DNA of 61,920 bases, from NCBI GenBank assembly GCA_902596065.1, contig CACJSL010000004.1, positions 1-61,920 of the forward strand, read 5' to 3'. Each line of letters begins with the position of its first letter. Within the stretch, counting starts at the first letter, position 1. Under the pieces are notes generated by a model. It searched no databases, was not told where the DNA came from, and saw only the letters and a list, made by a program, of their open reading frames with translations. The translations under genes and the position numbers were made by a program. Positions 15,524 through 25,384 of this stretch are shown here, piece by piece. The DNA is from an uncultured Alphaproteobacteria bacterium. Its GTDB lineage: Bacteria > Pseudomonadota > Alphaproteobacteria > HIMB59 > GCA-002718135.

Positions 15524-18169
15524 ATGAAATCTAAAAATACTTTTAAAACTCGCTCAATATTGGAAATAAATGGACAAAAATACGTTTATTTTGACCTTAA
15601 TATTCTCGCAAATTATTTTGACTTTAATCTAAATAATATTCCAAATAGTATAAAAATTTTATTAGAAAATTTAATTAGAAATGAAGATGGAAAGTCGATA
15701 AATCATGAGATGATATCATCTTTTTGTACCAAAATAGAAAAGAAAGAATCATTTTCTGAAATTGCATTTTTTCCAACAAGAGTTTTAATGCAAGATTTTA
15801 CTGGAGTGCCAGCCATAGCAGACTTAGCTGCAATGAGAGATGCACTTAAGTTAAAGAATGTTGATCCAAAGAATATTAATCCTCTTTCAAGAGTAGATCT
15901 AGTTATAGATCATTCAGTCATGGTTGATAAATTTGGCACTTCTTCAGCTTTAGAAGAAAATGTAAAGATTGAGTTTCAGCGTAATCAAGAAAGATATGAA
16001 TTTTTAAAATGGGGTCAAGAATCTTTTAATAATTTTTTCTTGGTTCCTCCTGGGGCTGGTATTTGTCATCAGGTTAATTTAGAAAATATTGCTAAAACCG
16101 TATGGTTAAATAAATTTGATAATAATCAGTATATCTATCCAGACTCTGTTGTTGGAACAGATAGCCATACAACTATGGTAAACTCTTTATCAGTTTTGGG
16201 TTGGGGAGTAGGTGGCATAGAAGCTGAAGCGGCTATGCTAGGACAACCTATATCTATGAACATACCAAAAGTTTTAGGTTTTAATATAACTGGCTCTTTA
16301 AGAGAAGGAATAACAGCAACAGATTTGGTCCTTACTATTACTGAAAAATTACGCAAGCATGGAGTTGTAGGAAAGTTTGTTGAATTTTATGGTAGTGGTT
16401 TAGATAGCTTGTCATTGGCAGACAGAGCAACAATTTCCAATATGGCTCCCGAATATGGAGCTACATGTGGATTTTTTCCAACAGATCAAGAAACTATCAA
16501 ATATCTTCATATGACAGGTAAAGATAAAAATCATTTAGATATAGTTAAGGCTTATACAAAAAAACAAAAACTTTGGTATGATAAGAATATCGAACAAAAT
16601 TTTGATGAGTCAATAAATTTTAATTTAGATAAAGTTGAAGCTGTGGTAGCAGGACCAAAAAGACCACAAGATAAAATTTTATTAAAAGATATTTCTAAAT
16701 CATTCTCTACTTTTGCAAAAAAAAATACAAAATTAATTAGAAAAAAAAATGAAATACAATCTGGCGATATAGTTATTGCAGCAATTACTAGTTGTACTAA
16801 TACCTCTAATCCAAGTGTCATGGTTGCAGCAGGACTTGTTGCCAAGAAAGCCGTTGAACTTGGATTAAAAGTAAAGCCTTGGGTGAAAACAAGTTTGGCG
16901 CCTGGAAGCAAAGTAGTAAGTGATTATTTAGAAAAATCTAAGCTTTCTGAGTTTTTAAATAAAATAGGTTTTAACTTGGTTGGATATGGTTGCACAACAT
17001 GTATAGGAAACTCTGGGCCTTTAGATAAACGGATTTCTAAAGAAATTAAAAATAACCAATTATCAGTTTGTTCAGTCTTATCAGGAAATAGAAATTTTGA
17101 AGGTAGAGTACATCAAGAAATAAAAGCAAATTATCTTGCTTCACCCCCTTTGGTCGTTGCTTTTGCTTTAGTAGGAAATGTGAATATTGATATAGTTAAT
17201 GATCCAATAGGAATTGGTGGAAGTGGAAACAAGATATATTTGAAGGATATTTGGCCTACTTCGAAAGAAATAGAAAATATTGTAAGATCAAGCCTATCCC
17301 CTGATGTTTTTTTATCAAGATATAATGAAATATATAAAGGAGATAATAATTGGAATTCTATTAAAACTATTTCTCAAGATACTTTTAAATGGAGAGAAAC
17401 AAGCACCTATATTAAACATCCTCCTTTTTTTACAAATAATTCTAATAATACAAAAGAAGATATAAATGATGCAAGAATACTAGCTCTTTTAGGAGACACA
17501 GTAACCACAGATCATATTTCTCCAGCTGGTGCAATAAAAGAAAAAAGCCCCGCTGGTGAATATCTTTCCATGAGACAAATATCTAAAGAAAATTTTAATT
17601 CATACGGATCTAGAAGAGGAAATCACGAAATAATGATGAGGGGCACTTTCGCAAATATAAGAATAAGAAATGAAATTAACAAGAATATAGAAGGAGGGAT
17701 AACATATTGTTATATTAATAATAAGCATATGCCAATTTACGATGCTGCGATGGAATACGCCAAACATTCTATTCCTCTAGTTGTACTAGCTGGCAAAGAG
17801 TATGGCACCGGCTCTTCTCGTGACTGGGCGGCTAAAGGAACTAAGCTTTTAGGGATTAGAGCTATTATAGCTGAGTCATTTGAAAGAATTCACAGATCTA
17901 ACTTAATAGGAATGGGAGTAATACCATTTGAATTTACAGAAGGCCAAAACCGAATAAATTTGTCAATCAAGGGAGATGAAAAAATTTCTATTTTGGGAAT
18001 AAATCAAATTGCCCCAAACAAAATAATTGAGTGTACTATATCAAGAAAAGATTTTTTTAAAAAAATAAATTTAAGATGCAGAATAGATACTACAAAAGAA
18101 CTAGAATATTTTAAAGCTGGAGGCATTTTGCAATTCGTTCTTAACTCAATTATTGCCAAAGCTTCTTAA
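15524..18169 (+). CDS. acnA: Aconitate hydratase A
   Basis: Interconverts citrate and isocitrate in the TCA cycle with a [4Fe-4S] cluster. 881 residues, normal for the AcnA/IRP type. Cluster cysteines are C424 in SCTNTSNPSVMVAAG and C490/C493 in GYGCTTCIGNSGPL. Other signatures: VVGTDSHTTMVNSLSVLGWGVGG, GDTVTTDHISPAGAI and the swivel-domain EYGTGSSRDWAAKGT. Adjacent and divergent to the ccm operon, an arrangement common in alphaproteobacteria. Overlaps the next gene by 17 nt. Confidence 0.97.
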   Translation: MKSKNTFKTRSILEINGQKYVYFDLNILANYFDFNLNNIPNSIKILLENLIRNEDGKSINHEMISSFCTKIEKKESFSEIAFFPTRVLMQDFTGVPAIADLAAMRDALKLKNVDPKNINPLSRVDLVIDHSVMVDKFGTSSALEENVKIEFQRNQERYEFLKWGQESFNNFFLVPPGAGICHQVNLENIAKTVWLNKFDNNQYIYPDSVVGTDSHTTMVNSLSVLGWGVGGIEAEAAMLGQPISMNIPKVLGFNITGSLREGITATDLVLTITEKLRKHGVVGKFVEFYGSGLDSLSLADRATISNMAPEYGATCGFFPTDQETIKYLHMTGKDKNHLDIVKAYTKKQKLWYDKNIEQNFDESINFNLDKVEAVVAGPKRPQDKILLKDISKSFSTFAKKNTKLIRKKNEIQSGDIVIAAITSCTNTSNPSVMVAAGLVAKKAVELGLKVKPWVKTSLAPGSKVVSDYLEKSKLSEFLNKIGFNLVGYGCTTCIGNSGPLDKRISKEIKNNQLSVCSVLSGNRNFEGRVHQEIKANYLASPPLVVAFALVGNVNIDIVNDPIGIGGSGNKIYLKDIWPTSKEIENIVRSSLSPDVFLSRYNEIYKGDNNWNSIKTISQDTFKWRETSTYIKHPPFFTNNSNNTKEDINDARILALLGDTVTTDHISPAGAIKEKSPAGEYLSMRQISKENFNSYGSRRGNHEIMMRGTFANIRIRNEINKNIEGGITYCYINNKHMPIYDAAMEYAKHSIPLVVLAGKEYGTGSSRDWAAKGTKLLGIRAIIAESFERIHRSNLIGMGVIPFEFTEGQNRINLSIKGDEKISILGINQIAPNKIIECTISRKDFFKKINLRCRIDTTKELEYFKAGGILQFVLNSIIAKAS

Positions 18170-20765
18170 AAAATTTTCTGTGCAAGATCGAGACAATAAT
18201 TTAACAGCAATTCTTGGGCCAACCAATACCGGCAAAACTTACGCTGCATTTGAGCGTCTTATCTCATATAAATCTGGAATTTTTGGTTTTCCTCTAAGAT
18301 TATTAGCAAGAGAAAATTATGATAAAGCTTTATCAAAATTAGGTTCTAAAAATGTGGCTTTAATAACAGGTGAAGAAAAAATTTTTCCAAAAACAGCTAA
18401 ATATTTTTTTTGTACAGTTGAGTCAATGCCATTAAATATTGATGTCGAATGTATAGCAATAGATGAAGTACAACTAGCATCTGATTATGAAAGAGGACAT
18501 ATTTTTACTGACCGTTTGCTTAATATGCGTGGAGAGCATGAAACTATTTTTTTGGGCTCATCAACTATTGAAAGAATACTAATAAATTTATTTCCAAAAA
18601 TTAATATTAAAAAAAGAGAAAGATTTTCTAAATTAACTTTTGAAAATAAAAGAAACTTGTCCAAACTTAATCCTCGTTCAGCAATTATTGCTTTTAATAT
18701 TAATTCAATTTATGAAATTGCTGAATCTTTAAGAGCCCACAAAGGTGGAGCGGCTGTTGTTTTAGGCTCTTTAAGTCCGAGGACACGTAATTCACAAGTT
18801 GAAATTTATGAAGACAAAAAAGTAGATTTTTTAGTAGCGACTGATGCTATTGGTATGGGACTTAATCTAAATATCGAGCATGTATCTTTTTCTTCATTCC
18901 AAAAATTTGATGGAAGATATAATCGTGATTTATATCCTGCAGAATTGGGTCAAATAGCAGGAAGAGCAGGAAGACATTTAAATGATGGGACATTTGGATG
19001 CTTAAATACTGCGGGCAACTTAGATCCAATGATTATCAAGTCAATAGAAGACAGTAAGTTTGATTCAATAAAAAAAATTTATTGGAGAAATTCAAAAATT
19101 GATTTTGAATCTGTTGACTCAGTTATTAATTCTTTCAAAAAATTTCCTATAAAAAATTTTTTTATACATAAAAAAAATGCAGAAGATGAAATTAATTTTA
19201 GAGAACTTTCTCAGGACAAAGAAATTAAACCATTTTTAAATAATTTTTATTCTATTAGTTTGCTTTGGGATGTGTGCCAAATTCCTGATTTTCAAAAAAT
19301 TTTTAAGGATTCATATTTAGATTTATTAAAGAGTATTTTTTTAGAATTGATTAATAATGATGGAGTAATAAATGATAATTGGTTGAGAGAAAAAATACTT
19401 AAATTAGAAAATTATTCAGGTGGGATAGAGGAACTATCAATCAAAATTTCTAATATAAGAACTTGGACCTATATATCCAATCAAACAAAGTGGATAAAAG
19501 AATATGAATTTTGGCAAAGCAAGACCAAGGAAATAGAAGATAATTTGTCAGATAATTTGCATGAATCTCTTACTAAAAGATTTGTTGATTTTTCAGCTAG
19601 TTTTTTTGTTAATAACAAAAAACTTGGCGAAGATATAAAAGTTGAAGTTGATAATAATAAGAATATTATATTAAATGGACAAAATTATGGATATATTAAT
19701 GGTTTTAATTTAGAATTAAAAGTAACTAAATCTGAGTCTTTATTTTCTCTAATACATGTAAAAAAATCAATACGAACAATGATAGAAGAAAAAATTAATA
19801 ATTTTTTAAAAGCTCCCTTAATAGCAATTAATCTAGGAAATATTTATGAATTTCCAATTAGTAATGAGGTTAAAATTTATTGGGGTGATGAGCCTATAGG
19901 TAGATTGATTAAAGGAAATAAAATATTTGCCCCAAAGGCTGAATGCTTAAATTCAGAATTATTAGAATCTGATAAGAAATTGGCTATAACAACTAAATTA
20001 CAAAAGTGGGTTGATGATAAAATAGCCAATACTTTAAAATCTCTCGTTGAGGAGATTGATGCTAATATCTCTTCAGAAGCAAGAGCAATTGTTTATAATG
20101 TTTTTGATTCCCTTGGAACGATGACAATATATGAGCATTTTGATAGTTTAAAAAAGTTGTCTGAAGGGGATAAGTCAAGTTTATCAAAAACAGGGATTAG
20201 AGTTGGAACTAAATTTTTTTTTATGCCACATTTGTTAAAAAAATCACCAATGGAATTAAATGCTTTACTTTGGAAAGTGTATTATGAATCTCAAGAAGAA
20301 AATTTATATCCACTACCAAATGACGGAAGAGTATCTTTTCTTTGTAATTTTGCTATGCCAGAGTCTTATTGGTTTGCAATAGGTTACATTAATTTAAATG
20401 GTTTTTTAATAAGAACAGACGTTTTTGAAAGAATTTTTTTTATAGCTAGGCAAAAAGCTAAATACGGACCCTTTTTAGAATCTTCTGAATTAATGAATCC
20501 AGTTGGATGTAATTCTGACCAGCTTAAAAATATCTTAAATTATTGTGGATTTGAAAGTATTGCTGTTTCTGAGAATAAAAAATTATTTTTTTATAAATCA
20601 AATAAAAAAGAAATATTAAAAAAATCTAATAAAAAAATAAAGCTACATAAGAAAAAAATTAAAAAAACTAATATTAATTTAAAAAAGAATACTTCAAACA
20701 AGGAAAGAAAAGATAATAAAAAAGACCCCAATTCTCCTTTTGCAGTTTTAGAAAAATTACTTTAA
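18153..20765 (+). CDS. SUV3-like superfamily 2 helicase
   Basis: 870-residue cytoplasmic DExH-type helicase related to mitochondrial SUV3. Walker A GPTNTGKT at 22-29, motif II DEVQ in IDEVQLASDYERGHIFTDR, FLGSSTIE, motif V ATDAIGMGLNLNIEHV and motif VI QIAGRAGRHLNDG from about residue 266. The C-terminal third is divergent and ends in a very Lys-rich tail (KKSNKKIKLHKKKIKKTN), likely an RNA-binding extension. Suv3-type enzymes unwind RNA during decay, so an RNA-turnover role is inferred. ATG lies inside the end of acnA, suggesting coupling. Confidence 0.88.
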   Translation: MPKLLKKFSVQDRDNNLTAILGPTNTGKTYAAFERLISYKSGIFGFPLRLLARENYDKALSKLGSKNVALITGEEKIFPKTAKYFFCTVESMPLNIDVECIAIDEVQLASDYERGHIFTDRLLNMRGEHETIFLGSSTIERILINLFPKINIKKRERFSKLTFENKRNLSKLNPRSAIIAFNINSIYEIAESLRAHKGGAAVVLGSLSPRTRNSQVEIYEDKKVDFLVATDAIGMGLNLNIEHVSFSSFQKFDGRYNRDLYPAELGQIAGRAGRHLNDGTFGCLNTAGNLDPMIIKSIEDSKFDSIKKIYWRNSKIDFESVDSVINSFKKFPIKNFFIHKKNAEDEINFRELSQDKEIKPFLNNFYSISLLWDVCQIPDFQKIFKDSYLDLLKSIFLELINNDGVINDNWLREKILKLENYSGGIEELSIKISNIRTWTYISNQTKWIKEYEFWQSKTKEIEDNLSDNLHESLTKRFVDFSASFFVNNKKLGEDIKVEVDNNKNIILNGQNYGYINGFNLELKVTKSESLFSLIHVKKSIRTMIEEKINNFLKAPLIAINLGNIYEFPISNEVKIYWGDEPIGRLIKGNKIFAPKAECLNSELLESDKKLAITTKLQKWVDDKIANTLKSLVEEIDANISSEARAIVYNVFDSLGTMTIYEHFDSLKKLSEGDKSSLSKTGIRVGTKFFFMPHLLKKSPMELNALLWKVYYESQEENLYPLPNDGRVSFLCNFAMPESYWFAIGYINLNGFLIRTDVFERIFFIARQKAKYGPFLESSELMNPVGCNSDQLKNILNYCGFESIAVSENKKLFFYKSNKKEILKKSNKKIKLHKKKIKKTNINLKKNTSNKERKDNKKDPNSPFAVLEKLL

Positions 20766-20793
20766 TGAACCTTTTTAACCAAACAAATTTAAA

Positions 20794-21246
20794 TTGATAA
20801 ACTCACTTAAAAATTTTTTTATAAGATCTAAAGAAAATATAGAATCAGAAATTTCTGATTTGAATATATTGTGTGGACTTATGATTGAGGCTGCCAATAT
20901 TGATGGAACTATTGATCAAAAGGAAATTGACAAAATATCTACTTTCTTAGTGGACTTATTGGAAGAAAAGAAAGAAGATGTTCAAAGAGAAATAGATAAA
21001 TGTATAAATGATCTTAATAATCATAAATCTTTACATTTTTTTACTTCTAAAATTAATAAAATCTATTCTGATGAAAATAAAATAGAATTAATAGAAATTT
21101 TATGGGAAATTATTCTTGCTGATGGAAAAGTTCATGATTATGAATCTAATCTTATTAGAAGACTCGCAGGGTTATTATATTTAAATGATTATGAATGTGG
21201 AAAAGCTAAGAAAAAAGTTTTATTAAAAATGGGAATTAATGAATAG
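20794..21246 (+). CDS. TerB-like family protein
   Basis: 150 residues, all-helical, with the duplicated acidic pattern of TerB/DjlA-N-like domains: MIEAANIDGTIDQKEIDKI near 30-48 and IILADGKVHDYESNLIRRLAGLL near 107-129. TerB domains bind metal ions through acidic residues; here the setting is housekeeping, not a tellurite-resistance cluster. TTG start (the nearby ATG at 20764 hits a stop). Ends 9 nt before fdxA. Exact function unknown. Confidence 0.78.
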   Translation: MINSLKNFFIRSKENIESEISDLNILCGLMIEAANIDGTIDQKEIDKISTFLVDLLEEKKEDVQREIDKCINDLNNHKSLHFFTSKINKIYSDENKIELIEILWEIILADGKVHDYESNLIRRLAGLLYLNDYECGKAKKKVLLKMGINE

Positions 21247-21255
21247 GTTTTAATC

Positions 21256-21588
21256 TTGACATACGTAGTTGATGAAAATTGTATTAAATGCAAGCATATG
21301 GACTGTGTAGAAGTATGCCCAGTGGATTGTTTTTACGAAGGTGAAAATATGCTTGTGATTCATCCTGATGAGTGTATTGACTGTGGAGTGTGTGAACCAG
21401 AATGTCCTATAGATGCCATACATCCAGATACGGAAGAAAATATGGAAAAATGGGCAGAAATTAACCGAACTTACTCTGAAAAATGGCCAGTAATTACTGA
21501 AAAAAAAGATCCTCCAAAAGATGCTAAAGAATGGGAAGGCGTAAAGAATAAATTTGAAGAACATTTTAGTGAAAAACCAGGAGAATAA
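21256..21588 (+). CDS. fdxA: Seven-iron ferredoxin (FdxA type)
   Basis: 110-residue electron carrier. Nine cysteines lie in the first 50 residues: [20 protein letters not shown] and [17 protein letters not shown], the layout of [3Fe-4S][4Fe-4S] ferredoxins. The C-terminal [22 protein letters not shown] is characteristic of alphaproteobacterial FdxA. TTG start, since [11 protein letters not shown] must be near the N-terminus. Directly followed by carD with no intergenic base, a pairing conserved in many alphaproteobacteria. Confidence 0.95.
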   Translation: MTYVVDENCIKCKHMDCVEVCPVDCFYEGENMLVIHPDECIDCGVCEPECPIDAIHPDTEENMEKWAEINRTYSEKWPVITEKKDPPKDAKEWEGVKNKFEEHFSEKPGE

Positions 21589-22092
21589 ATGAAATCTAAG
21601 AAAAATAAGGAATTTAAAATTGGAGAAATTGTAGTTTACCCTAAGCATGGAGTTGGAGAAATAATTAAAATAGAGTCCATGGAAGTTTCTAGCATAAAAA
21701 CAAAATTTTATGTTGTTAAAATGGAGCAGGGCAAACTAACAATTCGTGTTCCTTTAGATAAACAAAATGAAGTTGGATTAAGAAAAATTTCATCTAAAAA
21801 AATTATAGAAGAAGTATTTAATATTTTAAAATTGAAACCTAAAATACGCAGAATTATGTGGAGTAGGCGCGCGCAAGAATATGATACTAAAATATTTTCA
21901 GGAGATCCAATAAAAATAGGAGAGGTAGTAAGGGATTTATTCCGTAAAAGTAGTCAACCAGAGCAATCATATAGTGAAAGACAAATGTTCCAAGTTGCTT
22001 TAGAGCGATTAGCAAGAGAGGTTGCTGCAGTAGAGAAGACTGACTATTTTCAAGCTACTGAAAAAATAGAAACAACATTGTACAATAAGTAA
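21589..22092 (+). CDS. carD: CarD-family transcription factor
   Basis: 167 residues. The N-terminal Tudor-like RNA-polymerase interaction domain begins FKIGEIVVYPKHGVGEIIKIE, followed by EQGKLTIRVPLDKQNEVGLR. The C-terminal helical DNA-binding domain contains WSRRAQEYDTKIFSGDPIKIGEVVRDL and SERQMFQVALERLAREVAAVE. CarD proteins bind the polymerase beta subunit and stabilise open complexes at many promoters. Start codon immediately follows the fdxA stop; the phosphatase-like gene follows 3 nt later. Confidence 0.95.
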   Translation: MKSKKNKEFKIGEIVVYPKHGVGEIIKIESMEVSSIKTKFYVVKMEQGKLTIRVPLDKQNEVGLRKISSKKIIEEVFNILKLKPKIRRIMWSRRAQEYDTKIFSGDPIKIGEVVRDLFRKSSQPEQSYSERQMFQVALERLAREVAAVEKTDYFQATEKIETTLYNK

Positions 22093-22095
22093 TTA

Positions 22096-22908
22096 GTGAA
22101 AAAAAAAACAAATTTTATTGAAATTACAAAATCAAAAAAAATTTGGGCTATAGGCTCTATACATTCTAGAAATACTGCTTTTGAGTCTATCAAAAAATAC
22201 TTATTAAAAAAATTTGAAAAAAATGATGCATTAGTTTTTTTAGGAAATATTATAGGTCTAGGAACAGAGGCTAAAAAAACATTAAGCAGTGTTTTGGATC
22301 TTAGAAACGATCTTATGTCTAAGTTTTATTTAGATCCTGAGAAAATTATTTTTTTGCGAGGAGCACAAGAAGAAATGTTTCTAAAATTACTTCAATTGCA
22401 AACTGCTCCCAATCCAAATGATATTGTTAAATGGATGTTTGAACATGGTGTAGACGCTACAATTAAATCATATGGATTTAATAGAGAAGAATTATTACAA
22501 ATTTCTACCCAAGGTACCATGCCTATAAGCAAGTGGACTGCAAGATTAAACTCTTCTATTCTATCTCAGCCTGGGCATAATCAATATTTTATTAATTTAA
22601 AACATGCAGCTTATACAAGTACAAAAAAAATTTTATTTTTAAATAGAGGCGTTGATATTTCTCGCCCTCTATCAGCTCAGAGTGACTGTTTTTGGTGGGG
22701 TTATCAAAATTTTTCCAATTTAAATAATCCCTACAATACCTTTATTAGAATTGTAAGAGGCTATAAATCTTCTAATACTGAAGAAATAAAAGATGTTAAT
22801 AAAAGAATTGTTTGTTCATTGTTTAATCAACCTCTAGATAATCCTAACATTTTAGCAGGAATTTTTAATGATTCTGGTAAAATTCTTGATATATTTGAAT
22901 CACATTAA
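22096..22908 (+). CDS. Degenerate metallophosphoesterase-fold protein (probable pseudoenzyme)
   Basis: 270 residues with the order of a PPP/ApaH-like phosphatase, but the metal-ligand motifs are altered. GDxHG reads GSIHS (WAIGSIHSRNTAFESI), GDYIDRG reads GNIIGLG (VFLGNIIGLGTEAK), GNHEE reads GAQEE (IFLRGAQEEMFL), and the HAGV region reads LNRGVDISRPLSAQ. The backbone of the fold is recognisable and the frame is intact. Catalysis by the usual two-metal mechanism looks impossible, so a binding or regulatory role is inferred. GTG start 3 nt after carD, so cotranscribed with fdxA-carD. Confidence 0.75.
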   Translation: MKKKTNFIEITKSKKIWAIGSIHSRNTAFESIKKYLLKKFEKNDALVFLGNIIGLGTEAKKTLSSVLDLRNDLMSKFYLDPEKIIFLRGAQEEMFLKLLQLQTAPNPNDIVKWMFEHGVDATIKSYGFNREELLQISTQGTMPISKWTARLNSSILSQPGHNQYFINLKHAAYTSTKKILFLNRGVDISRPLSAQSDCFWWGYQNFSNLNNPYNTFIRIVRGYKSSNTEEIKDVNKRIVCSLFNQPLDNPNILAGIFNDSGKILDIFESH

Positions 22909-23006
22909 TTTTTTATTAAACACCATATTGTTATTAAGATATGGATTAATTAATTTAGCAATTTTCAATTGATAGAATTAAAAATTGTTTTAGTATAAAA
23001 AAATAA

Positions 23007-23543
23007 ATGTTTAAAAAATTATTAACTATTCTAATATTGTTTTTATTCCCTAAAATTGTTTATGCTGGGGGTTATGATATTTTTGGTTTTGGTTTATATG
23101 ATATAAAGTTTGATGGTAGCCAAACTAACGAAGCAGCAGATATAAGATATGAAAGAAGATTTGATAATGCTGTAGTTGAAATAGGTCCTGAAAGTGAAAA
23201 TTTTTTTTACCTTAAACCATTCGTTGGATTAGAAACCACATCAGACTCCGCAGTATATTTATTGGGTGGAATTTATTTAGAAGATAACCTGGGTACACTA
23301 TTTGTAGGTGATGATTCTAATTTTATATTTACTCCTAGTTTCGGAGTAGGATTTTATGATGATGGTGATGGGAAACAGCTTGGGAATGATATTCAATTTA
23401 GAACCACTTTTGAATTTAGTTATGAATTATCAAATAAAAATAGAATAGGCATATCTTTTGGACATATTTCTAATGCAAACTTAGGTGATAAAAATCCTGG
23501 AGCTGAAATATTATCACTTTCTTATCAAATTCCATTTGATTAA
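23007..23543 (+). CDS. PagL-like lipid A 3-O-deacylase / acyloxyacyl hydrolase family protein
   Basis: 178 residues: signal peptide (KKLLTILILFLFPKIVYA), then an 8-strand-like outer-membrane barrel sequence ending in phenylalanine-aspartate. Near the C-terminus FGHISNANLGDKNPGAEILSLSYQIPF matches the PagL active-site region, with His and Ser in HISN and the acidic residue in NPGAE. PagL removes the 3-O acyl chain of lipid A in the outer membrane; activity here is inferred from motif. The stop overlaps the convergent dusA gene by 4 nt. Confidence 0.75.
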   Translation: MFKKLLTILILFLFPKIVYAGGYDIFGFGLYDIKFDGSQTNEAADIRYERRFDNAVVEIGPESENFFYLKPFVGLETTSDSAVYLLGGIYLEDNLGTLFVGDDSNFIFTPSFGVGFYDDGDGKQLGNDIQFRTTFEFSYELSNKNRIGISFGHISNANLGDKNPGAEILSLSYQIPFD

Positions 23544-24532
23544 ATTAATATTTCTTTTTTCTGTTTAATAAATTGTAAAAACAATGATTCCAATTCATCT
23601 AATTTATGATTTTTCATATTTTCATGAATATCAGTTTTAAATTTTTTACTATTAGGTATTCCAAAAAAAATCTGTAAAATTGGGCTCAATAATCTAAATA
23701 TTGATTCAGTATTAATTTTTGGTCTAATATAATTAAAGTATTCATTAATTATTTTTTCATTTATTGCCTTCTTTTCTGAATAGTTAAAAAAAATTTTATC
23801 AATCTTAGATAAACAAAAAGGATTGTTTTGAATTAATCTTCCAACCATTACCCCATCGTATTCATTAGAAAGCTTATAAGCATTTTCTAAATTTTTTATT
23901 CCTCCATTAAGAATAAATTGGATTTTTGGATGTTCCGCCTTAATTTTTTTTATAAAATCATAATTTAAAGGTGGAATGTTTCTATTGCCTTTAGGACTTA
24001 ACCCATTTAGAATTGCATTACGAGCATGCACGTATACTATTGAAATATCACTTTTAATAATTTCATTTATAAAGTCTGAAAAAAAATCATAGTTAAATTC
24101 TTTTCCAATTCCAATACGACATTTAACAGAAACTTCAATATCTGCCGCATTTTTCATTTGTTCTAAACAATTTCTGACTAAGGATTTTTTTTTCATTAAA
24201 CAGGCACCAAAACTTCCTTTTTGTACTGCCTTACTTGGGCAACCTACATTTAAATTTATTTCATCATAATTATAAGATTTAGCAATTTTGGAGCATTTTT
24301 TTAAATCATCAATTTCAGAACCTCCAACTTGTAAAGCAATAGGGTTATTAGAATCATTTTCTATAATTAAATCTCTATTTTTAGAATGTATCATTGTTTT
24401 TGTTGCTATCATTTCAGTAAATAAAAATGCTTCAGAAGAAAGCATACGATAAAGTCTACGAGCGTGAGGTGTAGTGTATCCCATCATTGGAGCTACACAA
24501 AAAATTCTTTTTTTTGATTTATTATTCATCAA
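23540..24532 (-). CDS. dusA: tRNA-dihydrouridine synthase A
   Basis: Flavoenzyme that reduces uridine in the tRNA D-loop (U20/U20a). 330 residues. CVAPMMGYTTPHARRLYRML binds FMN, INLNVGCPSKAVQKG and FGACLM carry the conserved region with the catalytic cysteine, and NGGIKNLENAY and DGVMVGRLIQNNP close the barrel. The opening MMGYT and the C-terminal helical domain fit DusA rather than DusB/C. Eleven nt after panB. Confidence 0.93.
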   Translation of the reverse strand: MMNNKSKKRIFCVAPMMGYTTPHARRLYRMLSSEAFLFTEMIATKTMIHSKNRDLIIENDSNNPIALQVGGSEIDDLKKCSKIAKSYNYDEINLNVGCPSKAVQKGSFGACLMKKKSLVRNCLEQMKNAADIEVSVKCRIGIGKEFNYDFFSDFINEIIKSDISIVYVHARNAILNGLSPKGNRNIPPLNYDFIKKIKAEHPKIQFILNGGIKNLENAYKLSNEYDGVMVGRLIQNNPFCLSKIDKIFFNYSEKKAINEKIINEYFNYIRPKINTESIFRLLSPILQIFFGIPNSKKFKTDIHENMKNHKLDELESLFLQFIKQKKEILI

Positions 24533-24543
24533 TTGCTATTAAA

Positions 24544-25344
24544 CTACTTATAAACATTTTTTTTATTAGGAAATTTTTTTTGAATAACATCCAAACAATA
24601 TTTTTTTACAGATTTATTAATTTCTGATTCAAAATTGGCATATGATTTAACAAACTTAGGTTTTTTTTCTGAGCTTGATATTCCTAATATGTCATCTATT
24701 ACCAAAATTTGACCATCACAATCTTTAGAAGCACCTATACCAATAGTTGGAATTTTTAATTTTTTTGATATCTCTCTAGCTAGAGTTTCTTGCATACACT
24801 CAAGAACAATCAAACATGATCCAGCTTTTTCAAGATTTAAAGCTAATTTGATAATTTCCTCTTTTTCATTTGGTAGCTTACCTACTGTACGTATTTTATT
24901 AAAATTTTTGTATTTTTGAGGGGTTACACCAATATGAGATACTACTTTGATTTTGTTTTTGGTTAAATATTTTACTATTCCTATATTATTTTCATCACTT
25001 TCTATTTTGACTGATTGGCATTTAGTATAATTAATTATATTCTTAGCATTTGTTAACGCCTCTTTATTGTTATTATAAGTATTGAATGGCATATCAATAA
25101 TTGTATATGATTTTTTACAGTACTGAGAAACAGCTCGACCATGCTCCTTCATCATTTCCAACGAAACTTTTTGGGTATTTTTCATCCCATAAATCGTTGA
25201 ACCTAGAGAGTCACCTACCAAAACAATATCTACATAATTATCAATGATTTTAGCAACAGAAGAAGTATAAGCAGTCAAACATGTAATTTTCTTCCTGCCC
25301 TTTTGTCTTTGTATAGCTTTAATTGTTTTTTTAGTCATAAGCAA
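24544..25344 (-). CDS. panB: 3-methyl-2-oxobutanoate hydroxymethyltransferase
   Basis: First committed step of pantothenate synthesis: 2-ketoisovalerate plus methylene-THF to ketopantoate. 266 residues. ITCLTAYTSSVAKIIDN, VDIVLVGDSLGSTIYG, VVSHIGVTPQK, LVIVLECMQ-like CLIVLECMQETLAREIS and IPTIGIGASKDCDGQILVIDD are diagnostic. It relies on folate made by folD-type metabolism and on ketoisovalerate from branched-chain synthesis. panC is not adjacent. Confidence 0.95.
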   Translation of the reverse strand: MLMTKKTIKAIQRQKGRKKITCLTAYTSSVAKIIDNYVDIVLVGDSLGSTIYGMKNTQKVSLEMMKEHGRAVSQYCKKSYTIIDMPFNTYNNNKEALTNAKNIINYTKCQSVKIESDENNIGIVKYLTKNKIKVVSHIGVTPQKYKNFNKIRTVGKLPNEKEEIIKLALNLEKAGSCLIVLECMQETLAREISKKLKIPTIGIGASKDCDGQILVIDDILGISSSEKKPKFVKSYANFESEINKSVKKYCLDVIQKKFPNKKNVYK

Positions 25345-25384
25345 TTTTCAAAATATTATATTTATAAACGAATTTTAAAAAATA

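Noticed and set aside
21250-21648. 132-aa antisense ORF over fdxA and carD
   Set aside because: Complement of two clear genes; composition is a by-product of their codon use.
22923-22944. CCATAT/ATATGG inverted repeat after the phosphatase-like gene
   Set aside because: Only 6 bp, A+T-rich, 10-nt loop and no T-run; expected by chance in this composition.
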